64,000 nt of DNA from Rubinisphaera margarita (GTDB lineage Bacteria > Planctomycetota > Planctomycetia > Planctomycetales > Planctomycetaceae): assembly GCF_022267515.1 (NCBI RefSeq), contig NZ_JAKFGB010000021.1:248001-312000 (forward strand). Reading direction: 5' to 3'. Every line of letters starts with the position of its first letter. The first letter of the stretch is position 1. Below are positions 1 through 8,857 of this stretch, piece after piece. The position numbers were made by a program, and so were the translations under genes. The notes under the pieces were generated by a model that searched no databases, was not told the origin of the DNA, and worked only from the letters and a program-made list of their open reading frames with translations.

Positions 1-1079
1 AACTGCGTGTGGAATTTCCCGTGCATCTTCAAGCGACTCTGGCCGACGCCGAGTCGTCACTGGCCCAGGCAAGGACCAATCTGGCGAGGCTGCCTCATCT
101 AATCAAGGCTGCCGAAGCGCGGGCAGTGTATGCGGAACAGAATTACGAAGGCAAACAGGCCGCTGAAGGCGCTATCGCCGGCCGGCTGATTCAACAGGCG
201 TTGTCAGAATTCACCGACGCCGAGGCTCAGCTCACCGAGTTGCGGGAGCGGAAGCCGTATCTGGAAAAAGAAGTGTCGACCCTCGAGGAGAAGGTGACTG
301 CGTTCAACTCGCAATTGGAACTCCTGATTGAAGAATCACGACAGTTGAAGGACGCACATGCAAAGCGGCAGGTTGCTGAAAGTCGCGTGGCGGAAGCTGA
401 GCTGGCGGTCGAAATGGCCCAGTTGAATGTTGACCGAACCATCGTGCGGGCTCCGATCGCGGGCCGCGTGCTCACTCTCGTGACGAGTCCGGGCTCGCGC
501 GTGATGGGCCTGGAGTCCTCTGGAGCCTTGAGTTCAAGCACGGTCGTCACGATGTACGATCCAGCACGGCTGCAGGTGCGCGCCGATGTGCGACTCGAAG
601 ATGTCCCTCTGGTGCAGCCGGGGCAGCCGGTTGAAATCGAAACGGCATCCTCTTCAGAGCCAATCAAAGGCCGCGTGCTGCTGCCGACATCCACCGCAAA
701 CATCCAGAAGAACACACTGGAAGTGAAGGTTGAAGTCGAAGATCCCCCCGCGACCATTCGTCCGGAGATGCTGGTCACCGCCACGTTTCTGGCGCCGCCG
801 ACCCCGGAGTCTCAGCTCGACGAAGTTCAGGAAGCCGAGCGGCTGTTAATTCCGCGAGATCTGGTCACGACGGCCGAACAGGGAACTTCAGTCTGGATCG
901 TCACGGCGGAGGGAACGGCAGTGCTGCAGCCCGTCACGCTCGGTAAAGCCGGCACGGAAGAACTGGTGGAAGTTGCTTCCGGACTGGATCCCACGTCAAA
1001 AGTCATCGCGACCGGACGGCAGGGGCTCGAAGCGGGCACTGCCGTTGAGATCATCGGTGAAGCCTCCTCGGGAAACTGA
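1..1079 (+). CDS. HlyD/MacA-type periplasmic adaptor subunit (partial at left edge)
   Basis: This is the C-terminal part of a membrane-fusion (adaptor) protein for a tripartite or ABC export system. The reading frame is open to the window edge, so the true start and N-terminal anchor lie outside; an internal GTG at 9 is probably not the start. Visible parts are a long Ala/Glu/Gln-rich coiled-coil hairpin (about residues 5-140), a lipoyl-like half-domain entered by TIVRAPIAGRV, and a beta-barrel region with QVRADVRLEDVPLVQPGQ. The C-terminal membrane-proximal domain has LLIPRDLV. It is followed after 35 bp by an ABC ATPase and then an FtsX-type permease, so it is probably the MacA-like partner of that transporter. 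The substrate cannot be told. Confidence 0.88.
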   Translation, partial: LRVEFPVHLQATLADAESSLAQARTNLARLPHLIKAAEARAVYAEQNYEGKQAAEGAIAGRLIQQALSEFTDAEAQLTELRERKPYLEKEVSTLEEKVTAFNSQLELLIEESRQLKDAHAKRQVAESRVAEAELAVEMAQLNVDRTIVRAPIAGRVLTLVTSPGSRVMGLESSGALSSSTVVTMYDPARLQVRADVRLEDVPLVQPGQPVEIETASSSEPIKGRVLLPTSTANIQKNTLEVKVEVEDPPATIRPEMLVTATFLAPPTPESQLDEVQEAERLLIPRDLVTTAEQGTSVWIVTAEGTAVLQPVTLGKAGTEELVEVASGLDPTSKVIATGRQGLEAGTAVEIIGEASSGN

Positions 1080-1114
1080 GTCCGGGGCAGGAAACGCACA
1101 TCAGGAGCAAACAA

Positions 1115-1843
1115 ATGGCACTTGTGGAAATCCGAAATCTGTCGAAGTCGTTCAGCAAAGGGGATGAAGTCATCTCGCCGCTCATCGAGGTCGATCTCGA
1201 CATCCAGCAGGGCGACTTTGTCTCGCTGATGGGCCCCAGCGGGACTGGAAAAAGTACGCTGCTCAATCTGATCAGCGGTATCGACCAACCGGACGAGGGG
1301 ACGATCACCGTTGATGGCGTGGAAGTGACGAAGCTGTCCCGCAGCAAACTCGCCGACTGGCGTGCCGCCAACCTCGGTTACATCTTTCAGACGCACAACC
1401 TGATTCCGGTGTTAACCGCTTATGAAAACGTCGAGCTGCCGATTCTGTTACTGCCGTTGACTGCAGCCGAGCGGCGCCGCCGGGTTGAAATCGCCCTCGA
1501 AGCCGTCGGACTGAGCGATCGGGCCGATCACTACCCGCGGCAGATGTCCGGGGGGCAGGAACAGCGCGTTGGTATTGCCCGAGCCATCGTGGCTCATCCC
1601 AAAGTTGTGGTGGCCGATGAACCAACCGGAAGTCTGGACACGAAGACCAGCGATCAGATTCAGACTCTACTGCAGCGACTGAACGAAGAACTTGATATCA
1701 CGCTCGTGATGGTGACGCACGACAGTGAGGCCGCGACGATTGCTTCGAGACAGATGATTCTCGATGAGGGAAAGATTGTCGAGATCACGCATTCGAATGG
1801 AACCAATCCCGGGCAGCCGGCCCAACTGGTGAGGGGGGAGTGA
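1115..1843 (+). CDS. ABC transporter ATP-binding protein, MacB/LolD class
   Basis: This 242-residue ATPase should energise the export complex encoded around it. It has Walker A GPSGTGKST (about residues 41-49), the Q-loop in IFQTHNLIPVLTAYENVELP, which is typical of the MacB/LolD class, signature MSGGQEQRVGIARAI, Walker B VVVADEPTGSLD and H-loop VTHD. Length is normal for a stand-alone subunit of this class. The ATG at 1115 is preceded by a purine-rich stretch (aggagc at about 1102). Its TGA at 1841-1843 overlaps the permease ATG by one base, indicating translational coupling. The class is clear; the exported substrate (lipoprotein, peptide or macrolide) is unknown. Confidence 0.95.
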   Translation: MALVEIRNLSKSFSKGDEVISPLIEVDLDIQQGDFVSLMGPSGTGKSTLLNLISGIDQPDEGTITVDGVEVTKLSRSKLADWRAANLGYIFQTHNLIPVLTAYENVELPILLLPLTAAERRRRVEIALEAVGLSDRADHYPRQMSGGQEQRVGIARAIVAHPKVVVADEPTGSLDTKTSDQIQTLLQRLNEELDITLVMVTHDSEAATIASRQMILDEGKIVEITHSNGTNPGQPAQLVRGE

Positions 1844-2985
1844 TGTTTCGTCTGAGCTCGTATGTGATAAAAGGGATCTGGCGGCATCGGGCGCGGACCA
1901 TGCTGACCGTCAGCGGGGCAGCCGTCGCCATGTTCGTCTTCTGCTTCGTAGGGTCGGTGCAGGAAGGGCTGGAGCGGTTGACCTCTGATGAAGATGCGCA
2001 GCGAACGCTGATCGTCTTTCAGGAGAACCGTTTCTGTCCGACAAGCAGCCGTCTGCCGGAAGACTATGCACGTCGGATCGCGGAGATCCCCGGCGTGAGA
2101 GATGTGATGCCGGTGCAGGTGTGGACCAACAACTGCCGGGCCAGCCTCGATATTGTCGTGTTCAACGGCGCTCCCCCGAAACAGCTCCAGACGGCTCGCA
2201 AGCTTGAACTCAACTCCGGCAACTGGAGCGAATTTGAGAGCCGACGCGACGCCGCGATCGTCGGCCGGAATGTCGCAACTCGCAGGAATCTGAAGAAGGG
2301 AGACCAGTTCTCGATCGGCGATCTCGATGTTCAGGTAGCAGGCGTCTTCTCTTCTCCCGTTCCCGCGGAAGAGAATCTCATTTACACCGGACTGGAGTTT
2401 CTCCAGTACACACGGGGGCTCGATTCGGCTGGTCTGGTGACGCAGCACGAAGTGCATTTAACCGAAAACGCCGATCCGGATGAAGTCGCCTCCGCGATCG
2501 ATGAAGCCCTGCGAGCCGGACCAGTCGCCACGACGACACGCCGCAAGGGGGCCTTTCAGACGAGTACCCTGTCCGATCTCGTAGACCTGATTGGCTTCGC
2601 CCATTACCTCGGCTATGCCTGCGTCGGTCTCGTACTGGCTCTCGTGGCCACCACGACGGTGATGGCGGTTCAGGATCGCATCAAGGAGCACGCCGTGCTG
2701 CAGACGCTGGGTGTGCGACCGGCTCGTGTGTTCCGGATTGTGATCGCTGAAAGTCTGCTGCTCTGTTTTGCGGGCGGGATTCTGGGAACCGCGGTCGCGC
2801 TGGCGATTCTCGGCTGGGGAGGGCTTGCGATTGGTGCGGAAGGTGTCACGATAGCATTTCGGCCGTCGATCCAACTGGCAGCCGCCGGCTTGATGGTGTC
2901 TGCCGGAGTGGGCGTCCTCGCGGGGATCGTCCCGGCCATTCAGGCCGCCCGGACTCCCATCGTGATGGCATTGAGGCAACCGTAA
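1843..2985 (+). CDS. ABC transporter permease, FtsX/MacB-like
   Basis: This 380-residue permease is the membrane subunit of the upstream ATPase and adaptor. The N-terminal transmembrane helix (about residues 20-40, TMLTVSGAAVAMFVFCFVGS) is followed by a periplasmic MacB-PCD-like domain, with VRDVMPVQVWTNN and a strand-rich middle. Three C-terminal helices follow in the FtsX domain (LGYACVGLVLALVATTTVMA; LLLCFAGGILGTAVAL; GVGVLAGIVPAIQAAR). The conserved cytoplasmic loop DRIKEHAVLQTLGVRPARVF fits FtsX-like permeases, and the end AARTPIVMALRQP is typical. A GTG at 1840 is in frame, but the ATG at 1843 has better spacing from the gagggggg ribosome-binding site and fits the TGATG junction. Confidence 0.92.
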   Translation: MFRLSSYVIKGIWRHRARTMLTVSGAAVAMFVFCFVGSVQEGLERLTSDEDAQRTLIVFQENRFCPTSSRLPEDYARRIAEIPGVRDVMPVQVWTNNCRASLDIVVFNGAPPKQLQTARKLELNSGNWSEFESRRDAAIVGRNVATRRNLKKGDQFSIGDLDVQVAGVFSSPVPAEENLIYTGLEFLQYTRGLDSAGLVTQHEVHLTENADPDEVASAIDEALRAGPVATTTRRKGAFQTSTLSDLVDLIGFAHYLGYACVGLVLALVATTTVMAVQDRIKEHAVLQTLGVRPARVFRIVIAESLLLCFAGGILGTAVALAILGWGGLAIGAEGVTIAFRPSIQLAAAGLMVSAGVGVLAGIVPAIQAARTPIVMALRQP

Positions 2986-3069
2986 AGCGGATCGAATGTC
3001 GGATATGTCCGCATGCGTCGATCGTTCGGCACACCTGGCGCGACATATCTGGAAGGAACTGAACCAGCC

Positions 3070-3690
3070 ATGCAGATTTCCGATCGAAAGAAGGCCCTTG
3101 CCCTCGCGGCTTTTACGGTCATCTATAATATCGCGGAAGGCGGAATCGCGATTCTGGCTTCTTCACTATCGGGCAGTACCGCGCTGTGGGGATTCGGGCT
3201 CGACAGCTTCATCGAATCCCTTTCCGGCGGTGTCATCCTCTGGCGATTCGGTCGGCATGGAGTCGATGCGCTGAATCCGGAAGTGGAACGGATCGAACGA
3301 CGCGCCGAGCAACTAGTCGGCATCACCTTCCTCATCCTCGGCACCTATGTCTGTATCGATGCCGGGCTCGCGCTCTGGCAGCAGTCCTCGCCGGAGTCGA
3401 GTGGAATCGGACTGATTCTGGCGGTCGCTTCGCTGATTATTATGCCGATCCTTTATCTGCTCAAATACCGACTCGGCAAGCGAATTAACAGCCGAAGTCT
3501 GATTGCGGATGCGAAGGAAACACTTGCCTGCACGTCGCTGACCGTCGCGCTCCTGATCGGGCTGACGGCGAACTACCTGTGGGGATTGTGGTGGCTTGAT
3601 CCGGTTGCCGCGATCGTGATCGCTGTGCTCGTGCTGCGGGAAGGTCGCGAGATGCTGACCGGCTGTGATCACTGTGCCGATGAGGACTGA
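3070..3690 (+). CDS. Cation transporter, short CDF-like membrane protein
   Basis: This 206-residue integral membrane protein resembles the transmembrane half of cation diffusion facilitators, which exchange divalent metals for protons. About five to six hydrophobic helices are visible. The second carries Asp/Glu in GFGLDSFIESLSGG, where CDF proteins place metal ligands, and a later helix starts at ADAKETLACTSLTVALL, matching the second ligand site. The usual cytoplasmic C-terminal domain of about 90 residues is missing; the protein ends with GCDHCADED, an acidic Cys/His tail that might bind metal. The ATG at 3070 was chosen over an upstream ATG at 3013 because hydrophobic coding begins there. 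The 3' end overlaps the convergent gene by 22 bp. Confidence 0.8.
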   Translation: MQISDRKKALALAAFTVIYNIAEGGIAILASSLSGSTALWGFGLDSFIESLSGGVILWRFGRHGVDALNPEVERIERRAEQLVGITFLILGTYVCIDAGLALWQQSSPESSGIGLILAVASLIIMPILYLLKYRLGKRINSRSLIADAKETLACTSLTVALLIGLTANYLWGLWWLDPVAAIVIAVLVLREGREMLTGCDHCADED

Positions 3691-5462
3691 TTCCGGAAAT
3701 GCAGTTGCGGAGTTTCATCTGGCGTTGTCGACTCGACAATCAGGCAACTCACAATCGCTTGCTCGCCCTGTTCGAGCGAACTCCACGGGATCGTCGAAAC
3801 CGTTCCTCCCGGCCAGTGCACGCGAAGTTCCTTCGGGACGACGTCCGCTTTCCAGTGCCAGTGCAGGGCGATTTCGTTCGTCGAAAGATAACTGCCTCCG
3901 CCGCAGAGATGCCGCACCTGAACTCCGGCGTCAGTCTCCAACTCGGCCCACGTACCAATCGCATCTCTGGGAGCAATGGTCCCGGACAGCTGCAGATGAA
4001 GTCCCCGAGTCTGGCCCGTTTCATTGGTCGCCTGGCTGCGATTATGGAGCAGCACGGCAGGGTCGTTTGTATTTACGAAGACAAGATCGAGCAGGCCATC
4101 TCGGTCGATATCGCCGGTGGCCAGTCCCCGCCCCAGAGAATTCTCGTTAAAGTAGCCGCCGAGTCGCTCCGGTTCGATTCGCTCGAAGACTCCTGCCCCC
4201 TCGTTGACGAGCATCAGCGGCTTTTGCCGCACGGGGGCATTCAACGGACGATGAACAACATGGCCGTTGGCGACGGTGATCTCTTCGTCGCCGTCGGCGT
4301 CGAAGTCTCCAGTCACGCAGCCAAATCCGACGAACAGGTTGCCGATGCGATTCAGCCCCGTCATCCGCGAAGTATGCTGAAACGTTGCTGACCCGAGATT
4401 CTGATAGAGGGCAAACAGTTCCCGCTCATAGTTGCTTACGCCGATGTCAGGACGACCGTCGCCATCGTAGTCGAGAATCGCCAGCCCCATGCTGCCGTTC
4501 GGCGTTCCCATGTCGTCCAGAGCCAGTCCACTGGCGAGACCTTCTTCGCGGAACGTGCCATTGCCATCGTTCACATAGAAGAAGTTGGGCGTCGTATCGT
4601 TGGCAACATAACAGTCCATGTCGCCATCGATATCCAAGTCGGCCGAGACGACGCCCAGCCCTTTACCGGAAGACACCAGATTGGCCGAAGATGTTCCGTC
4701 GCGAAAGGTGCCATCGCCGTTGGAGAGGTAAAGGATGTCATCGAGTCCTTCGAATCGACGCGGCGGGCAGACATCACGCACCCCGCTCGGACCGTTGCAT
4801 TCCGGATCGTTGTCGAAGGACCAGTCGACGTAATGAGTCACGTACAGATCGAGGGCACCGTCTCCATTGAAATCGGTCCAGGCGGCACTCGTGCTCCACG
4901 ACGTGTCGTCGAGACCGGCTTCTTCGGTCCCATTAATGAAGGTTCCATCACCCATATTCACCCACAACGTCAGGCCGCCGTAGCCGGTGATCAGCATGTC
5001 GGGAAATCCATCCGCGTTGAAGTCGGCAACGGAACATCCGTGCGAGTAGTGGAGCGGCTTGTCGATCAACGCCGCGACACTGATATCGACGAACTGATCC
5101 TCTCCACGCTGTTGAAGCAGGCGGCTCGGAAGTCCGGAAACGGTTCGGTCTTTGAGCACTCCTCCGCCGGGGAAGCAGAGATCGAGGTGACCATCGAGAT
5201 CGAAATCGCAGATGCCCACGCCCCCGCCCAGCGACTCCAGAATGGAATCGTGTCCCGTCTCGACACTGTTCTGATAGCGAACATCAGCGTCTGCCAGGGC
5301 TGCGGACTGCGTGAACTGAATTGGGGAAGGGCGGACGGGGCCAGGTGTCGGTTCATCCGCAGTTTCGACCGGATTTGATTCATTTCCGGAACAACCGGCT
5401 AACGCAAGGACCAGCAGGCATCCCCGCAGCATCCAGAAACTCCTCGGCGTCCCTACTCTCAT
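3669..5462 (-). CDS. CRTAC1-family lipoprotein with FG-GAP/VCBS repeats and ASPIC/UnbV domain
   Basis: This is a 597-residue predicted lipoprotein, with a signal peptide ending in lipobox LALAGC (Cys24). At least seven Ca-binding FG-GAP-type loops follow the pattern D-x-D-x-D-G-x-x-D (DFDLDGHLDL, DFNADGFPDM, DFNGDGALDL, DLDIDGDMDC, DYDGDGRPDI, DFDADGDEEI, DIDRDGLLDL), predicting a seven-bladed, integrin-like beta-propeller. The C-terminal part (about residues 480-560, APRDAIGTWAELETDAG and ELRVHWPGGTVSTI) is the ASPIC/UnbV domain. Such proteins are outer-surface or periplasmic, with a suspected adhesion or carbohydrate-binding role but no defined reaction. Its start overlaps the end of the upstream TPR gene by 4 bp, so the two are probably co-translated. 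Confidence 0.92.
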   Translation of the reverse strand: MRVGTPRSFWMLRGCLLVLALAGCSGNESNPVETADEPTPGPVRPSPIQFTQSAALADADVRYQNSVETGHDSILESLGGGVGICDFDLDGHLDLCFPGGGVLKDRTVSGLPSRLLQQRGEDQFVDISVAALIDKPLHYSHGCSVADFNADGFPDMLITGYGGLTLWVNMGDGTFINGTEEAGLDDTSWSTSAAWTDFNGDGALDLYVTHYVDWSFDNDPECNGPSGVRDVCPPRRFEGLDDILYLSNGDGTFRDGTSSANLVSSGKGLGVVSADLDIDGDMDCYVANDTTPNFFYVNDGNGTFREEGLASGLALDDMGTPNGSMGLAILDYDGDGRPDIGVSNYERELFALYQNLGSATFQHTSRMTGLNRIGNLFVGFGCVTGDFDADGDEEITVANGHVVHRPLNAPVRQKPLMLVNEGAGVFERIEPERLGGYFNENSLGRGLATGDIDRDGLLDLVFVNTNDPAVLLHNRSQATNETGQTRGLHLQLSGTIAPRDAIGTWAELETDAGVQVRHLCGGGSYLSTNEIALHWHWKADVVPKELRVHWPGGTVSTIPWSSLEQGEQAIVSCLIVESTTPDETPQLHFRNQSSSAQ

Positions 5463-6760
5463 TTCGCTTCTCCCTGTCGTGCCTGTTCAGCGTGAAAAGC
5501 CGCCAGACGGGCATACTCGGAATTCTCACCCATATGCGTCGTGAAGTACTCGGCCAACTTCTGGTGCGTCTTGACGTGATGCGGATCGTACTGCAATACG
5601 CTTTTCAACCAGACCAGTCCGTTGTTCTCCGACATGTGTTCCATCAGGATCAGCCCCATCTCATAACGGGCCTCGACATTCGAAGGATCTTCCCGGACGG
5701 CGTCGATCAATACGTCTCCCCGTTCGAACGCATTTCGAGCGGCTTCGGCTTGAGCAAGATGTCCGGCGGCCTGATCCACCTTTCCGGTTCGCTGCAGGGT
5801 TTGACCGTAGAGGAATCGAGTCTTCCAGTCCCGGGGATCCGCCACCAGCGCCTGTTCGAACCAGGCGAGGGCGTCCTCGGGATGATTCTCGGCCAGTTCG
5901 AGCTTCGCCATCTCGATGGGAGCCTGAGACAGGGCGGTTTCCCCGCGAGCTCCCACGAATCGATAGGCGTCAACGAGATCGTCTTTTGGTCGGGCTAACG
6001 CCCGTTCGAGAACTTTTCTGGCTTCTGCCAGTTCCCCCTGGTCCCGGTAACAGCGAGCCATGCCAACGAGAGCCGGCTGCGGTTCCTCCATCAGCCCGGC
6101 TGCCTGCTGGTACCAGCCGATCGCAGCTTCGTAGTTTTGCTGGTCGGCTTCCACGCGGGCCAGGCCAACCAGGGCGGGCACGTGGTGAGGGGCCCGATCG
6201 ACTGCCCGTTTCAGAGCGATCGACGCTCCGTCCAGATAGGTCTGGTACTCCAGAAGTCGACCTTCCAGAAAGTGGGGCTGGGGATCGTCGGGAAAGTCGG
6301 CTTTCCAGAGTTCGATGACCTGAATCGCCTGGTCGATCCGAAACTGCATCATCAGCCCGAGAACGTACGCCTCACAGATAGCGGACAGGTCTTCTCCGCG
6401 CTGCAGTAACTGAGGAAACTGTTCGTCGAGCGGCTCCAGATCGCCGAGTTGGGCTCGCTGGAGCATGCGTTCGAGATCGAGCCGTTCTTCGTCAATTCCC
6501 TGAAGCCTGGCGGCTTCGATATATCGCCCAAATTCACGATTTTTCCCCAGCTTCCGGGCAATGCGAGCTCTGAGGAAGGTTCGCTCCGCAGACGTCCACG
6601 GGATGACGCTGCTCCGCTGCAACCAGCTCTCCGCCGCCACCAGATCGTGCATCCGAATTGACTCTCGAGCCTGCTGCAGACACCAGGGGCCCCAACTCAC
6701 AACCCCGATCACCACCAGCGTGGCGACGAGGAGTCCGATTCTGAGCAGGCGACGTTTCAT
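5459..6760 (-). CDS. Tetratricopeptide-repeat protein, membrane-anchored
   Basis: This 433-residue protein has an N-terminal hydrophobic segment (about residues 7-27, LRIGLLVATLVVIGVVSW) acting as an anchor or uncleaved signal, followed by helical repeats. TPR signatures are clear in VPALVGLARVEADQQNYEAA, ALVGMARCYRDQGELAEARK and EDALAWFEQALVADPRDW, roughly residues 95-420. TPR proteins act as scaffolds; no enzymatic motif is visible. It is the first gene of a two-gene minus-strand unit with the CRTAC1 lipoprotein, overlapping it by 4 bp. The TPR-plus-CRTAC1 pairing recurs in this window, since the 14920-18525 gene fuses TPR-like and VCBS parts, which supports a shared envelope role. Confidence 0.88.
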   Translation of the reverse strand: MKRRLLRIGLLVATLVVIGVVSWGPWCLQQARESIRMHDLVAAESWLQRSSVIPWTSAERTFLRARIARKLGKNREFGRYIEAARLQGIDEERLDLERMLQRAQLGDLEPLDEQFPQLLQRGEDLSAICEAYVLGLMMQFRIDQAIQVIELWKADFPDDPQPHFLEGRLLEYQTYLDGASIALKRAVDRAPHHVPALVGLARVEADQQNYEAAIGWYQQAAGLMEEPQPALVGMARCYRDQGELAEARKVLERALARPKDDLVDAYRFVGARGETALSQAPIEMAKLELAENHPEDALAWFEQALVADPRDWKTRFLYGQTLQRTGKVDQAAGHLAQAEAARNAFERGDVLIDAVREDPSNVEARYEMGLILMEHMSENNGLVWLKSVLQYDPHHVKTHQKLAEYFTTHMGENSEYARLAAFHAEQARQGEAK

Positions 6761-6969
6761 TTTCGTAAGTAATGCCTGCGAAAAGGCTTATCGATATGGA
6801 GTCTGGAGGCGTGTCGTCGATTTCCGACCATCAGCTGCTTATTCGTTGATAGCACAATCGACAGTTGGGAACAAGGAGAGCGAATTCGCAGTTCTGCCGA
6901 CAGTTCAGATACAAACGTTCCTGTCAGAGTATTATCTGATATTTCCTTATGTTCGCACTGCGATTCAAC

Positions 6970-6999
6970 TTGCAACGCATGTCAATACGATGATATGAT
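6970..6999 (+). promoter_or_regulatory. Sigma70-type promoter of first DUF1559 gene
   Basis: TTGCAA (6970-6975), 18-bp spacer, TATGAT (6994-6999), ending 52 bp before the ATG at 7052. Essentially the same element occurs before the second DUF1559 gene with the same spacing, which is the main support for it. Confidence 0.6.
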
Positions 7000-7051
7000 T
7001 GCAGGCCCGTCTTTATTTATCTAACCATTTTACGAAACAAGGGAACACTCG

Positions 7052-8056
7052 ATGGTAAGACCACTCGACCGACCGATGCGTCTGGCGTTCACGCTGATTG
7101 AACTTCTCGTCGTCATCGCGATCATCGCCATTCTGGTAGCACTGCTGCTGCCGGCCGTTCAGCAGGCTCGAGAAGCCGCTCGTCGGAGTTCGTGCAAGAA
7201 CAACCTGAAACAGTTCGGGCTGGCTCTGCACAATTACCACGACACCCACAGTGTGTTCCCGCAGGCTGCCTTCGGCTCAATTCACGACAGTGGAACTGGA
7301 ACTTACGCCTGGCGTGGGTTCAGCGTGCATGCGATGCTTTTGCCGTTCATGGACCAGGGACCCCTGTACGATCAGTTCGACTTCGATCTTCGCTACGATA
7401 TGGCACCCAATGATGCCTTGAACAACACCAAGGTGACCACATTCCAGTGCCCGTCCGACGTTCCTTACCCGGGAGCAGAGCCCGGTGTGAACTATGTCGT
7501 CAGTGGGGGGCCCTCCCTGTTCTGGCAGCGAAGTATTGCTGACTCCGTCGGGATGTTCCAGAACGAGAACACGATCAAGTTCCGAGACATTCTGGACGGA
7601 TCGTCCAATGTGATCGCTGCCTCCGAAGCACTCCATGGGGACAACACCGGAGCGTTCAATCACGATCAGGACCTGGTGCGGGCACAGGCGTTTCCCGGCG
7701 GGTTCCCGAACGTCAACGCCACGCGTGCTCAACTGGATGCGTACGGCACACAGTGTCTGTCAGGGTCGACCAACCACCACTCTCATACCCGACGTGAGTG
7801 GGCCAACGGAATTGGAGGACAGACTGTGTTCAATACCTTGAACACGCCGAACTCACCCAATCCGGACTGTCACGAATGTGGTGGCTGTGGCTGGTACGAC
7901 AGCCGAGGTGTCTGGACAGCCCGCAGCCGCCATCAGGGCGGAGTTCAGGTGCTGCTGGGCGATGGTGCGATTCGCTTTATCAGCGAGAACATCGACTTCA
8001 CGACCTGGCAGAATCTCGGACATATCAGCGATGGGGAAGTGATTGGTGAATTCTAG
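7052..8056 (+). CDS. DUF1559 prepilin-type protein (copy 1)
   Basis: This 334-residue member of the large planctomycete DUF1559 family has the type IV pilin-like N-terminus FTLIELLVVIAIIAILVALLLPAVQQAREAA in pieces around residues 12-42: a prepilin cleavage/methylation helix with Glu at +5. The mid-domain is the usual C-rich globular region; CHECGGCGWYDSRG is shared with copy 2. The C-terminus carries the diagnostic H-X9-DG motif (His of HQGGVQVLL, then GDG). It is probably a pseudopilin-like envelope protein processed by a prepilin peptidase; its precise role is unknown. The ATG at 7052 has an aaggga ribosome-binding site. Its own promoter and terminator suggest a monocistronic unit. Confidence 0.95.
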   Translation: MVRPLDRPMRLAFTLIELLVVIAIIAILVALLLPAVQQAREAARRSSCKNNLKQFGLALHNYHDTHSVFPQAAFGSIHDSGTGTYAWRGFSVHAMLLPFMDQGPLYDQFDFDLRYDMAPNDALNNTKVTTFQCPSDVPYPGAEPGVNYVVSGGPSLFWQRSIADSVGMFQNENTIKFRDILDGSSNVIAASEALHGDNTGAFNHDQDLVRAQAFPGGFPNVNATRAQLDAYGTQCLSGSTNHHSHTRREWANGIGGQTVFNTLNTPNSPNPDCHECGGCGWYDSRGVWTARSRHQGGVQVLLGDGAIRFISENIDFTTWQNLGHISDGEVIGEF

Positions 8057-8084
8057 GAATTTGACCTTCACTTAAGCGAATCCC

Positions 8085-8130
8085 AACAGGGCGAACTCGA
8101 GCATGATCGAGTCGCCCTGTTTTCGTTTCG
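8085..8130 (+). terminator. Rho-independent terminator after DUF1559 copy 1
   Basis: Stem AACAGGGCGA / TCGCCCTGTT (8085-8094 with 8112-8121) is extended by CTCGA/TCGAG across a single A bulge, with loop GCATGA, followed by a T-rich tail. It lies 28 bp after the DUF1559 stop. Confidence 0.85.
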
Positions 8131-8205
8131 TATCGTCTGGATTTCCTGACAGTGAAGAAAATACATTTTCTGCAACTGATTCGCGTTCCGAACTCGGAGA
8201 ACATG

Positions 8206-8541
8206 ATGAAACGCTTGTGGGGCTCCTTCGCTATTCTTGCATTGATTGTTGCTGTGGCATCGGGGTGTAGCGGAGATCCGCCGCCGGAGAATGCCGGCAA
8301 AACTGCTGCTGAGTTGAATGTGACGACGGATAAAGCGGATCTGAAAGCCCGACTTGAGGAAATGGCCGAGAGCGGCGTCAAGGGCAGTGGCATGGCGGGA
8401 ATGGGAGAGAGTATCGAACGGCTGAGAGCGTCCGACCCGGCGCTGGCGGATGAACTGACGACGCTGCTGGCGCAACTGGAAGCGGCCAACAGCGAGAGTC
8501 AGGTCAAATCGACCGCCAGACAGATGGCTGACAAGCTGTAG
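8206..8541 (+). CDS. Small predicted lipoprotein, unknown function
   Basis: This is a 111-residue secreted protein of unrecognised family. It has a short basic N-terminus (MKRLWGS), a hydrophobic core (FAILALIVAVAS) and a lipobox ending SGC, so Cys20 should be lipidated. The mature part is acidic and helical, rich in Ala/Glu/Leu (ADLKARLEEMAESGVKGS, LADELTTLLAQLEAANSES). The ATG at 8206 was chosen for its spacing from ggaga (8196-8200); an in-frame GTG at 8152 and an ATG at 8203 would add residues before the signal peptide. Small lipoproteins next to DUF1559 genes are common in planctomycetes, as I recall, so a partnership with the flanking DUF1559 proteins is plausible. Confidence 0.78.
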   Translation: MKRLWGSFAILALIVAVASGCSGDPPPENAGKTAAELNVTTDKADLKARLEEMAESGVKGSGMAGMGESIERLRASDPALADELTTLLAQLEAANSESQVKSTARQMADKL

Positions 8542-8857
8542 ACCAATTTTCACCGGACTGCCAACGAGCTGCGAGATTGCAGGTTGTTTCAGCAAAATCG
8601 CTTCGGAGAACTAAAGGCCATTGCTGCAATCGCTTCACGAACCCTTGACCGGTCGTCTTCTCGCCGAGGTAGCCGGAATCAGCAGCTTCAAGCCAGGGAA
8701 GGAGGCGTTGATATCGAGACGCAAGTGAGACGACCGATTGACCGATATTTCCTGTATCTTGTGGATGCAGATCAACTTGCAACCCATGCAAACGCGATTA
8801 TATAATGAGTATTCACCTTCACCCTTTTACCCATTCTACAGATTCAAGGAAGCTTCG
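8542..8857. other. Intergenic stretch, promoter only
   Basis: No convincing gene is seen in these 316 bases. The right half holds the promoter of DUF1559 copy 2; the left half (8542-8730) shows no clear terminator or conserved element. Confidence 0.5.
8777..8806 (+). promoter_or_regulatory. Sigma70-type promoter of second DUF1559 gene
   Basis: TTGCAA (8777-8782), 18-bp spacer, TATAAT (8801-8806), ending 51 bp before the ATG at 8858. It matches the promoter at 6970-6999 in both hexamers, spacing and flanking bases (CAACTTGCAAC, CATG, CGAT). Confidence 0.7.
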